Shown piece by piece: positions 30,645-39,049 of a stretch of 64,000 nucleotides of DNA. The stretch is taken from the NCBI RefSeq assembly GCF_006494365.1, contig NZ_VHIP01000016.1, forward strand, positions 1-64,000, written 5' to 3'. Position numbers and translations under genes: made by a program. Under the pieces are notes generated by a model. The model had not been told where the DNA came from. It saw nothing but the letters and a program-made list of their open reading frames with translations, and did not search any database. The number at the start of each line of letters is the position of its first letter. Position 1 is the stretch's first letter. This DNA is from Aestuariibacter sp. GS-14 (GTDB lineage Bacteria; Pseudomonadota; Gammaproteobacteria; Enterobacterales; Alteromonadaceae).

Positions 30645-32906
30645 TTACGCAGAATGATTTATCACTACCGGCACCGATTTTGATGTTGGCGTTGCCGATG
30701 CCAACCCGACACTTTCAAACGGAATGAGCGGGTTCGTTTCCGGGTAATAACACGCCACATTACCTTGCGGAATATCGTAACGCATAGCGCGAAATTGGGT
30801 CACTTTACGTTCTGTGTCGTCATCCCAAATGGTACTAATATCCACCAGCGAGTTATCGGTTAATCCGAGCAGACGCATATCTTCGGCATGCATAAACACC
30901 AGTTGGCGTTCACCAAATACCCCGCGATAGCGGTCGTTCATGCCATACACGGTGGTGTTGTACTGATCGTGGGAGCGCAGGGTTTGCAGGGTGAATACCG
31001 GCGAGTCTTGCTGAGCAATTTTGGCCTGAACGCGATCGGGAAATAACGCATCAGGTAACGCCACTGCGTTAAATTCGGCCTTCCCGGACGCTGTATTCCA
31101 CTGCAAATTTGCCGCGCTGTTGTACAAGTGAAAACCTCCTGGCTGCTGTATTTGGGCATTAAAATTATCAAAGCCGGGGATCACTTTGGCAATGAGCTCC
31201 CGTATGTTGCTGTAATCAGCAATGAGTGACTCCCAATCCAACGCAATACGATCTTTTAATGTGTACTGTGCAATACGCGCGATGATTTCTGTTTCAGACT
31301 TCAATAATTCACTGGCTGGCGGTGTATTGCCACTGGACGCATGCACCATGCTAAAGGTGTCTTCAACCGTAATTGCCTGGTTCTTTCCGCCGGTGGTGTC
31401 GGCTTCGGTTCGTCCTAAGCATGGCAGTATCAAGGCGTCTTGTCCTACGGCCAGATGCGTGCGGTTGAGCTTGGTGGCGATATTAACCATCAGTGTTGTT
31501 CGTCTGAGCGCTTGCTCTGTATAAACGGTATCAGCCGACGCGGCCGCAATATTGCCGCCCAAACAAATTAGCATTTTACTTTGCCCGGCATGCAGGGCTT
31601 TAATCGCGTCGTAGACTCTATGCCCCGGCTTTTCCGGTGGCGTAAAATTAAATACTGCCTGCATAGCCTGATTAAACGCGGGCGTTGGCGCTTCCAGAAT
31701 GCCCATGGTTCGGTTGCCCTGCACGTTACTGTGGCCTCGAACCGGGCACATACCCGCACCGGGTAAACCTATTGCACCTGTTAGCAGATGCAACGACGTA
31801 AGTTCATGAATGGTATCCACCGAATGTAAATGCTGAGTGATCCCCATTGCCCAACAGGTAATGGCTTTCTTGCTACGCACGAACACATTGGCTGCTTCGG
31901 TGATGTCGGCGCGAGTTAACCCACTGCGCGTTTCAATATCCTGCCACTGCGTGCTTTTTACTTGCTCGATGTAAGCGTCAAAGCCATGCGTGTGCTCACC
32001 GATAAAATCCTGATTCAGATGTTCAGTCAGCTCTTCAATAATAACCTTGGCCATGCCTCGTGCTACGGCAAAATCACCGCCGAGTTTGGGTGTGTAGTAC
32101 CGTGCACTGATATCAACCGCTTGCAAGCCCAATAATTCGGCAGGCTTTTGTGGGCTAGCGAAGCGCTGTAACCCAACCTCGATGAGATTATTGAACGACA
32201 CAATAGTCCCACCGCGCTTTGCTGCACTGCGCAGCGCATTTAACATTCGCGGGTGATTGGTACCCGGATTCTGACCAAACACAAAGATAGTATCGGCCGC
32301 ATCAAAGTCCTTAAGCGTCACTGTGCCTTTGCCCACACCGATTGCGCGCTTGAGCGCAATACCGCTGGCTTCATGACACATATTGGAACAATCAGGAAAG
32401 TTATTGGTCCCCAGTGCCCGACCAAACACCTGATACAAAAATGACGCTTCGTTGCTCGCTCTGCCAGACGTATATAACTCAAGCTCATTTGGGGATTGCA
32501 GGGCATTAATACCATCAGCAATGTGCGTGAATGCCTGCTCCCAACTCACCGGTTCGTACTTGTCGGTTTGCGAATTGTAGCGAAGCGGTTCCACCAGCCT
32601 GCCCTGGCTTTCCAGCCAGTGATCGCTTTGCTTGCGCAGTTCGCTAACGGTGTGTTGCGCAAAGAACGGAGCATCCACTTTTTCAGAGGTTGATTCCCAG
32701 GCTATAGCCTTAGCGCCATTCTCACAAAAGCGAAACGCGCCGCGCTTGTCATCGCCCCAGGCACATCCAGGGCAATCAAACCCTTCATGTTTGTTAGCAT
32801 GATACAAATTCAGCATGTTTCGGCGTACCTGCTTACTTTTAATCAGCTGATTCACCGTAGATTTAACGGACGCCATGCCCCCGGCTTTAGACGATTTATT
32901 CGGCAT
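30645..32906 (-). CDS. FdhF/YdeP-family molybdopterin oxidoreductase
   Basis: This 753-residue protein resembles E. coli YdeP and the alpha subunit of formate dehydrogenase. Near the N-terminus, FDCPGCAWGDDKRGAFRFCE replaces the usual four-Cys iron-sulphur motif of FdhF. Molybdopterin guanine dinucleotide segments follow (ELYTSGRASNEASFLYQ, CWAMGITQH, and the C-terminal LRSHDQYNTTVYG). Start ATG 32906 (MPNKSSKAGG) has AGGA just upstream and overlaps fdhD by 11 bases. No signal peptide or partner subunits are present, so it is probably a soluble single-subunit enzyme. Whether it uses formate is not shown. Confidence 0.88.
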   Translation of the reverse strand: MPNKSSKAGGMASVKSTVNQLIKSKQVRRNMLNLYHANKHEGFDCPGCAWGDDKRGAFRFCENGAKAIAWESTSEKVDAPFFAQHTVSELRKQSDHWLESQGRLVEPLRYNSQTDKYEPVSWEQAFTHIADGINALQSPNELELYTSGRASNEASFLYQVFGRALGTNNFPDCSNMCHEASGIALKRAIGVGKGTVTLKDFDAADTIFVFGQNPGTNHPRMLNALRSAAKRGGTIVSFNNLIEVGLQRFASPQKPAELLGLQAVDISARYYTPKLGGDFAVARGMAKVIIEELTEHLNQDFIGEHTHGFDAYIEQVKSTQWQDIETRSGLTRADITEAANVFVRSKKAITCWAMGITQHLHSVDTIHELTSLHLLTGAIGLPGAGMCPVRGHSNVQGNRTMGILEAPTPAFNQAMQAVFNFTPPEKPGHRVYDAIKALHAGQSKMLICLGGNIAAASADTVYTEQALRRTTLMVNIATKLNRTHLAVGQDALILPCLGRTEADTTGGKNQAITVEDTFSMVHASSGNTPPASELLKSETEIIARIAQYTLKDRIALDWESLIADYSNIRELIAKVIPGFDNFNAQIQQPGGFHLYNSAANLQWNTASGKAEFNAVALPDALFPDRVQAKIAQQDSPVFTLQTLRSHDQYNTTVYGMNDRYRGVFGERQLVFMHAEDMRLLGLTDNSLVDISTIWDDDTERKVTQFRAMRYDIPQGNVACYYPETNPLIPFESVGLASATPTSKSVPVVINHSA

Positions 32907-33681
32907 AATTTTCCTTTGCATCATACATAATGAGTTGGTTATTTCGCGGCACATACACCAGATTCAGCCCGGTTTGATGCGCTAAATCCACCGCCATAGT
33001 GGTGGGAGAAGACAAACAATACAGCGTGGTAAAACCACAGACTGAGGCTTTTTGCACCAGCTCCACACCGCAACGGCTCGTCACTGCCAAATAGCCCTTT
33101 CCAGGATGGAAACCTGCGCGTAAGGCTTTGCCAATCACTTTATCCAGTGCGTTGTGGCGACCAATGTCTTCACTGCACAGTACGGTATTCGATGCCGCAC
33201 ACACAAACATGGCGGCATGCATGGCGCCGGCTTTTTGATTGTATGTTTGGTTTGCTTCAAACAATGAACGTAACTGACTGACATCACATTCCGCCAATGG
33301 CCGTTTATCGGTCTGCGCTTCATTCGGCGGGAACGCCTGATCCATAGCGGTTTTATTGCAAAGACCACACCCAGCGCTCACCAAACTATAACGTCGCTGC
33401 TTTATTTCCCGCTCGCGACGACCGGTAACGGTTACCCGGGCTTCAAATCCCGGAGGCATGGGTTCGATCTGAATATCTTTGATTTCTACTACCGACTTTA
33501 CAATCCCTTCGGTAAGAAAGTGACCGGTAATAAAGTCGTCAAAATCAAACGGCGAGACCATCATGACAGACAGCACCATGCCGTTTATTACAATAGCAAG
33601 CGGCACTTCTTCAGCCAGGTCGTCGTAATGACGAGGGGGATGCTGTGCAGACAGATTTACCTTGTTACCCATTACAGGCAT
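32896..33681 (-). CDS. fdhD: Sulfurtransferase FdhD
   Basis: This 261-residue cytosolic protein transfers sulphur from IscS to the molybdenum cofactor of formate dehydrogenase-type enzymes. The catalytic C-x-x-C loop is visible in SAGCGLCNKTAMDQ. The SEDIGRHNALDKVIGKAL and TSRCGVELVQKASVCG segments are family signatures. It overlaps the downstream FdhF/YdeP-type gene by 11 bases, so the two are co-expressed and probably work together. The start could also be the ATG three codons later. Confidence 0.95.
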   Translation of the reverse strand: MPVMGNKVNLSAQHPPRHYDDLAEEVPLAIVINGMVLSVMMVSPFDFDDFITGHFLTEGIVKSVVEIKDIQIEPMPPGFEARVTVTGRREREIKQRRYSLVSAGCGLCNKTAMDQAFPPNEAQTDKRPLAECDVSQLRSLFEANQTYNQKAGAMHAAMFVCAASNTVLCSEDIGRHNALDKVIGKALRAGFHPGKGYLAVTSRCGVELVQKASVCGFTTLYCLSSPTTMAVDLAHQTGLNLVYVPRNNQLIMYDAKENYAE

Positions 33682-33807
33682 GGAGGAATCACTAAGCTAA
33701 ACATGACATGTTTCAAGATTACCACAGGTTATTTCACTACGCTGGTGTGATGCCTTAACTATGCGGTTTTTAGCGGTAGATTTGTATATGATGAAGAACA
33801 CTCGTTG

Positions 33808-33849
33808 AAAAAAGCGTTGTCCGGATACTGAATAATCACCGGACAACGC
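33808..33849 (-). terminator. Terminator of the PhnA-domain gene
   Basis: GCGTTGTCCGG and CCGGACAACGC form a perfect 11-bp stem followed on the minus strand by TTTTTT, beginning 14 bases after the stop codon. Confidence 0.85.
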
Positions 33850-33862
33850 GTTTGTCGCTCAA

Positions 33863-34426
33863 CTAGCCTTTCTTAGTATAGGCAGCAATGATCACAATAG
33901 TTTGACCGTTGATTTTGCCTTCAATATGAAGCGGATTTTGCGTGAGGCGGATGTTGCGCACTGGCGTACCACGCTTGGCAGTAAAGTTTGCGCCTTTTAC
34001 GTTCAAATCTTTAATCAAGTGAACGTTATCACCGGCCTGAAGGGCTTCACCGTTGCTGTCTAATGTTGGCTCGCGATCTTCTGGCAAGCCAGCTTTGGCC
34101 CAGGCCTGGGTGTCTTCGTCCAGGTAGACCATTTCCAGTAAGTCCTGTACCCAGGTTTCGCTTTCCAGCTGTTTAAGCTTACGCCAGGCTACCACTTGCG
34201 CAGCAGGCAATGGCGACCATACCGCTTCATTCAAACAACGCCAGTGATTTACATCGGTATCGGTTTCACCGTTTAACTGACTGGTGCACGTAGCGCAGGT
34301 GGCAATTGCACAGTTGTCGGAATCGTTTGGTGATTCGGGCACCATGTATAAGGCAAGGCCCTGATCACTCCCACATAATTCACATACATTGTTAGCGCGG
34401 GTAAATACCGCTTGTTGATTTGCCAT
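33863..34426 (-). CDS. PhnA/YjdM-domain zinc-ribbon protein
   Basis: This 187-residue protein has an N-terminal zinc ribbon (CELCGS near residue 15 and CATC near 45). It ends with the PhnA (YjdM) beta domain: LQAGDNVHLIKDLNVKGANF, then KRGTPVRNIRLTQNPLHIEGKI. It is longer than E. coli YjdM (111 residues) because of about 70 extra residues between the two parts. Despite the name, this family is not the phosphonoacetate hydrolase, and its role is unknown. ATG 34426 (MANQQAVF) is chosen as the family-like start. Confidence 0.8.
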   Translation of the reverse strand: MANQQAVFTRANNVCELCGSDQGLALYMVPESPNDSDNCAIATCATCTSQLNGETDTDVNHWRCLNEAVWSPLPAAQVVAWRKLKQLESETWVQDLLEMVYLDEDTQAWAKAGLPEDREPTLDSNGEALQAGDNVHLIKDLNVKGANFTAKRGTPVRNIRLTQNPLHIEGKINGQTIVIIAAYTKKG

Positions 34427-34547
34427 GGTTACTGCCCCGGATAGATTCATTTCAAGAAAGGCGCGAGTATAGCACGCCTTACTGGTTTACCATAAGCTAT
34501 CATGGCATTTACCTTTGACTATGCTGTTATGCACAACATCAGGATGC

Positions 34548-35063
34548 CTATTGGTGTTCAACCCAAATAAATGAATCAGTGGCATAGCCCAATGACGTTG
34601 CTTTTTCTATCAGATAGGAGCGCACTTCGTCGGAGAGTTCGGGTTGTCTGGCCAATATCCACAAATACGAACGGTCCGGCCCGGTTACCAGCGAATACTG
34701 GTAATTGTCTTTGTCGAGTTCAGCTATAACGTAGCTGGCGTAAAACGGGCCGAAAAACGACACCTTCAAATGGCCTGTTGTTTCCTCGCCTACAAAATAG
34801 GCTTTACCTTCAGCTTCATCCCATTCTCCGCTAGCGGCGTCGTATCCCTTATTCAGTACCTTGATGCCCCCATCATCGCGCTTGCTGTAAGTAGCAGACA
34901 CCCGGCTTAGCCCTTGTTCAAAACTATGATCAAAGCGCGCTATTTCGTACCAGGTACCTAAATACCTGTCAGCTTCAAAGCCGGTTACCGGTGTTACCCC
35001 CTCCGGCACACTGGTACAGCCAGCTAGGCCAATCAACAATAAAAGTGCTGCTATGCGTTTCAT
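34548..35063 (-). CDS. blc: Outer-membrane lipoprotein lipocalin
   Basis: This 171-residue protein has a lipoprotein signal with lipobox GLAGC (Cys16). The first lipocalin motif is GTWYEIARFDHSFEQG, and the structurally conserved DRSYLWILARQP segment follows near residue 125. Bacterial lipocalins of the Blc type sit in the outer membrane and bind fatty acids or lysophospholipids. Length matches E. coli Blc (177). It is an isolated gene, convergent with nothing nearby. Confidence 0.9.
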   Translation of the reverse strand: MKRIAALLLLIGLAGCTSVPEGVTPVTGFEADRYLGTWYEIARFDHSFEQGLSRVSATYSKRDDGGIKVLNKGYDAASGEWDEAEGKAYFVGEETTGHLKVSFFGPFYASYVIAELDKDNYQYSLVTGPDRSYLWILARQPELSDEVRSYLIEKATSLGYATDSFIWVEHQ

Positions 35064-35210
35064 GTTTTACCCTATGTTTTTATAATTACAGGTATTACGA
35101 AATTTACTTTAATTTGTATCACTTGCCTTACCTGTTAGCATACGTATTCATTCGCCAGATAAACTGGTATCACTTACAGTAACTGCATTGCATAAAAGAA
35201 GAAAAATACA

Positions 35211-36155
35211 ATGATGAAACACTATTTTGAACATGCTTCCTCCGTGGTATTCGGGTGTATGGGTCTGGGTGGCGAATGGGCAGCCGACGCTTATACCGCA
35301 GAACACGTAAAACAAGCCACCATCGCGGTAGAAGCTGCATTAGAGGCTGGTATAACAGTATTTGATCACGCTGACATTTATACCCTTGGCAAGGCAGAAA
35401 GGGTATTTGCCGATGTATTAAAAGCTAACCCAAGTTGGCGTGAAAACATGATCATCCAATCCAAGTGCGGTATCCGCTTTGAAGATGCAACCGGCCCCAA
35501 ACGCTATGACTTTTCGCCAGCTTACATTGCTCAGTCAGTCGATGGTATTTTACAACGCCTGAATATGGAAAGCATTGATGTATTGCTGCTGCATCGTCCG
35601 GATCCGCTGGCCGATTTACCGGCCTTGGGCGAATGCCTTTCCAACTTGCACGCCCAGGGCAAGTTCCGCTATTTGGGCGTATCGAACATGCACTGGTATC
35701 AAATTGAAGCCTTACAGGAGGTAGTGTCGTTTCCCATTATTGCGAACCAGCTGGAAATGAGCCTGGCTTACAGGGATTGGGTTGAAGACGGCATGATGGC
35801 TAACAGCGCACTGAATCGACACTCAGGATATACCGCTGGTACGCTGGAATATTGCCAGCGCAAAAACGTGCAATTGCAGGCATGGGCACCGTTAGCTCAG
35901 GGTAAATATTCAGGTCGAGGCCCGGCAGATTGTTCCACATCGGCACTGGTAAGTAAGCTGGCAGCAGAATATGGCGTGAGCCCTGAAGCCATCGTGCTTG
36001 GATGGTTAATGCGCCATCCGGCTAACATTCAACCGGTGATCGGTACCACTAATCCTGCGCGAATCGCAGCCTGCGCCCAGGCTATGCATACACAACTATC
36101 CAGAGAGCACTGGTACGCATTACTGGAATCTGCGCGCGGCCAGGAAGTGCCCTGA
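35211..36155 (+). CDS. Aldo/keto reductase (YdhF-like)
   Basis: This 314-residue NADPH-dependent reductase has the aldo/keto reductase barrel. The catalytic Asp and Tyr lie in FDHADIYTLGKAE, the Lys in IIQSKCG and the His region in LLLHRPDPLAD. The C-terminal PVIGTTNPARIAAC is the cofactor-binding segment. It resembles E. coli YdhF. The frame starts ATGATG, so the exact codon is uncertain by one. The substrate is unknown. Confidence 0.88.
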   Translation: MMKHYFEHASSVVFGCMGLGGEWAADAYTAEHVKQATIAVEAALEAGITVFDHADIYTLGKAERVFADVLKANPSWRENMIIQSKCGIRFEDATGPKRYDFSPAYIAQSVDGILQRLNMESIDVLLLHRPDPLADLPALGECLSNLHAQGKFRYLGVSNMHWYQIEALQEVVSFPIIANQLEMSLAYRDWVEDGMMANSALNRHSGYTAGTLEYCQRKNVQLQAWAPLAQGKYSGRGPADCSTSALVSKLAAEYGVSPEAIVLGWLMRHPANIQPVIGTTNPARIAACAQAMHTQLSREHWYALLESARGQEVP

Positions 36156-36201
36156 TGCGCTATACTGACATTAAGCAGTTGAACGAATGAAGGTAGAACA
36201 G

Positions 36202-36591
36202 ATGTTAAACGGTATTCATCACGTCGCGATCATTTGTAACGATTACCAGCAATCCAAGCATTTTTACACAGAAATACTGGGATTTTCTGTGGTAGATGAA
36301 AACTACCGGGCTGAGCGTGATTCATACAAATGCGACATTGGTTTACCTGACGGCACGCAAATCGAATTGTTTTCGTTTCCCGGCGCACCAGCAAGGCCAA
36401 CTCGCCCTGAAGCCCAGGGGCTGCGACATCTCGCTTTCAATGTGGACGATATAGATAAGGTCATTGCCCACCTCAACAGCCACGGTATCGAATGTGAACC
36501 GGTACGCACCGACCCTTATACGGGTCGGCGCTTTACGTTTTTTTCGGATCCCGATAATTTACCGCTGGAACTATACGAACGCGCGGGTTAA
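36202..36591 (+). CDS. VOC family protein, YaeR-like
   Basis: This 129-residue protein is a single vicinal-oxygen-chelate domain with two beta-alpha-beta-beta-beta halves. HHVAIICNDYQQSKHFY opens the first, and GLRHLAFNVDDIDKVI opens the second; LELYE at the end supplies a metal-ligand glutamate. Its length is that of E. coli YaeR (129), a glyoxalase-like protein of unsettled function. ATG 36202 is preferred because an AAGG site lies 8 bases before it. It follows the aldo/keto reductase by 46 bases and converges with the fructokinase gene. Confidence 0.85.
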   Translation: MLNGIHHVAIICNDYQQSKHFYTEILGFSVVDENYRAERDSYKCDIGLPDGTQIELFSFPGAPARPTRPEAQGLRHLAFNVDDIDKVIAHLNSHGIECEPVRTDPYTGRRFTFFSDPDNLPLELYERAG

Positions 36592-37469
36592 TCAAGCAGA
36601 GCCAGGGCACCCAGCATGCCAGAACGTGTGCCAAGCCCTGGTGTGCAAATCACATCGCGCATCGACACGCCTTCTGGGAACACAATATAACCATTTAACG
36701 TGTGTTCGGTCGTTGCAATAACCTTATCCACGATCCCCGGCTTTTGCATTACGCCACCGCCTAAAATAATTTTCTCGGCACTTAGCAATACCATCAGGTT
36801 GTGACACATCTTCCCTAACACTTCCACAAGCCCATCCCATGCCGGGTGGTCATCGTCGAAAGTATGTGATGGTTGAGACCAAATCTTGCCAAGTGCAGTA
36901 CCCGATGCCAATCCTTCCACACAGTTAGCATGAAAAGGACAGGTGCCAGTAATCCCGGCAGGCGGCTCCACCAGCATATGGCCAACTTCAGGGTGAACCA
37001 AACCATGCAGGGGCTTGCCGTTCACCACAATGCCGCCACCCACACCGGTACCCACCGTAACATACACGGCAACACCTGCGCCCTGGGCTGCGCCCCAGCG
37101 ATACTCTCCTAATGCGGCGCCATTCACATCGGTATCAATAACAACCTCGCAATCCAGTGCGCTACCCAATGCGTTTGCCAAATCCGTATTGCTCCAGTTT
37201 GGTTTGGGGGTTTTGGTTATAAAACCATACGTAGCCGACGCTTTGTTTAAATCTAACGGCCCGAAACTGGCAATGCCTAATTTATTGAATGTGTAACCCG
37301 CCTCGCGCTGCGTGTTGAAAAAGTCCACTGTGGCAGACAGTGTTTCCTCCGGCGTGGTAGTAGGTATACGAACTTCGGCCACAATGTCGCGATCTGGCGT
37401 AACAATGGCACAATTAAACTTAGTGCCACCCGCTTCAATCACTGCATAGTACGGATCAGTTAACGCCAT
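36588..37469 (-). CDS. ROK-family fructokinase
   Basis: This 293-residue sugar kinase has the phosphate-binding EAGGTKFNCAI motif at the N-terminus, the catalytic DTDVNGAALGE segment, and the ROK zinc region GHMLVEPPAGI...CPFHANCVEGLASG. This combination is typical of ROK fructokinases. Start ATG 37469 has GAGG upstream and overlaps the MFS gene by 14 bases. It would phosphorylate the fructose released by the divergent amylosucrase; this role comes from context. Confidence 0.88.
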   Translation of the reverse strand: MALTDPYYAVIEAGGTKFNCAIVTPDRDIVAEVRIPTTTPEETLSATVDFFNTQREAGYTFNKLGIASFGPLDLNKASATYGFITKTPKPNWSNTDLANALGSALDCEVVIDTDVNGAALGEYRWGAAQGAGVAVYVTVGTGVGGGIVVNGKPLHGLVHPEVGHMLVEPPAGITGTCPFHANCVEGLASGTALGKIWSQPSHTFDDDHPAWDGLVEVLGKMCHNLMVLLSAEKIILGGGVMQKPGIVDKVIATTEHTLNGYIVFPEGVSMRDVICTPGLGTRSGMLGALALLD

Positions 37470-38727
37470 ATTCGCTTGCCTCAATCTCTGCTAATCGTTG
37501 TTGTGTTGGGTTAAAAATATAATTAAGTAGCAGTCCTGCAAATAGAATAGTTGCGAATACTGTGGCTACCATAAAACCGTACTTTGCATCGCCGCCATTG
37601 GCATCACTCACCAGCCCCATGATGAATGGGCCTGCCGCTGCGCCCGCTGCGGTGAAAAACAAAATTACGCCAGCTACACTGCCATGTTGATGTTTGGGAA
37701 AACAGCTGATCCCTTTAGAGTTAAACGTAGGGTAAATCACTGACATAAAAATACCGGTTAACGGGAATAAGTACAGCGCAACCTGTTTGCCCCCCATTAG
37801 GCCACCAGCAAAGCACACTACTATTGCACCACTGAATAGCGTAAGTACCAGTGCCCAGTTAAAATGGCTCATCATCCAAATACCTACAAAGCGGCCAAGT
37901 GCTCTGAGTACGAAAAAGGCGGTAACCGAATAAATAGCCAACGTTTGCGCACTGCCTGCCGAATAACACTCGTAGGTAGCTTTAAGGCTGGTTACGTCAC
38001 ATACCAGATAGCTCGGCATCCATACGTAAATTGCACTTTCTGCCGCAACGTATAAAAATGCACCAATCGAGAAACCCAGGGCATACGGGTTTTTAATTAG
38101 TTTCAGGCTCTGAAGCAAGGATACTTTTTCAGCTTCAGCGGCATGCGTGTGCTGGTAAGACGGGTATTTTACAAACAAGGCAATGGTAATAAGCAGCGTA
38201 CATACACCACCTGCAATCACGTACAACCACTGCCAGGCAACGCCTGAGTGAATAAGATACGCAACAATCAACGGGCCAATAATCGCCCCTACCCCAAAGA
38301 AAGCTTCCGCGCCATTCATGGTAGCGGTGTGCTGTTTGGTAGACGATGAAATATCACCAATCAGTGCCAGCGCACCGGTTTTAAATATCCCAACCGCAAT
38401 ACCCGACAACGTCATCAGGCTCACAATGAGTACAAAATCGTTAGCTGCCATAAAGCTGTAACAGGCCACACCAAACACAGCCAAGCCAAGAATAATGGTG
38501 TTTTTGCGGCCAAAACGGTCGGCAAGAAATCCCAGAAACAGCCCCGACAAAGCAATACCCAACATGGGTAATGAGTGCATTAAACTGGCCTGCGCATTAG
38601 TTACCGAAAACGCTACCTTTACCTCTTTTATAATTTCGCCAACAGAATCTGATGTCATCGCAAACATCATAAACATCATATAGGTCAACCAACGAATGTA
38701 GCGGCTGCTGGTGCTTGGTTCAGTCAT
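37456..38727 (-). CDS. Major facilitator superfamily transporter, probably for a sugar
   Basis: This 423-residue protein has 12 predicted membrane segments and the MFS loop signature GFLADRFGRKNTI between segments 2 and 3. The sequence alone does not fix the substrate. It overlaps a fructokinase gene and is divergent from amylosucrase, so uptake of sucrose or a related sugar is a reasonable inference. The long internal loop CDVTSLKATYECYSAG between segments is unusual. Proton symport is typical of the family. Confidence 0.8.
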   Translation of the reverse strand: MTEPSTSSRYIRWLTYMMFMMFAMTSDSVGEIIKEVKVAFSVTNAQASLMHSLPMLGIALSGLFLGFLADRFGRKNTIILGLAVFGVACYSFMAANDFVLIVSLMTLSGIAVGIFKTGALALIGDISSSTKQHTATMNGAEAFFGVGAIIGPLIVAYLIHSGVAWQWLYVIAGGVCTLLITIALFVKYPSYQHTHAAEAEKVSLLQSLKLIKNPYALGFSIGAFLYVAAESAIYVWMPSYLVCDVTSLKATYECYSAGSAQTLAIYSVTAFFVLRALGRFVGIWMMSHFNWALVLTLFSGAIVVCFAGGLMGGKQVALYLFPLTGIFMSVIYPTFNSKGISCFPKHQHGSVAGVILFFTAAGAAAGPFIMGLVSDANGGDAKYGFMVATVFATILFAGLLLNYIFNPTQQRLAEIEASEYGVN

Positions 38728-39049
38728 ACTATTTATCTCTTTGTCAGGTACGAGCGGTTTACGGCTGCATATACCAAAGTTTAACCCATTATTACCATTT
38801 ACAAATCAGCAACATTACACACTGACTTAATCAATTAACTTTTTTTAAGAAATTATGTTTAAATTCAGTCCCATCCCAATCAAACACTGAACAAACAAGA
38901 ATAATTCCATGTAAATTTCTTGAAAAAACATCTTAATCGTTTAAGATTAAACGTAGCAAAACTGATAAATGCTGTAAACCAGTTTGTGAAACTTTTGTAA
39001 AACTACTTACAGCTATTCCAATATAGACCGACGCTTTGTGGAGATCGCA
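38728..39049. promoter_or_regulatory. Divergent control region of the sucrose locus
   Basis: The 322-base gap between the MFS transporter and amylosucrase genes is AT-rich and has no open frame. It contains an operator-like palindrome at 38931-38946. Poor -35/-10 boxes can be drawn on both strands, but I do not support any of them. Confidence 0.5.
38931..38946. promoter_or_regulatory. LacI-family-like operator TCTTAATCGTTTAAGA
   Basis: This is a 16-base inverted repeat with perfect TCTTAA/TTAAGA arms around a TCGT centre. LacI-family sugar regulators often use AT-rich palindromes with a central CG. It lies 104 bases upstream of the amylosucrase start and 204 bases from the MFS start. No regulator gene is encoded nearby, so the assignment is inference. 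Confidence 0.45.
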
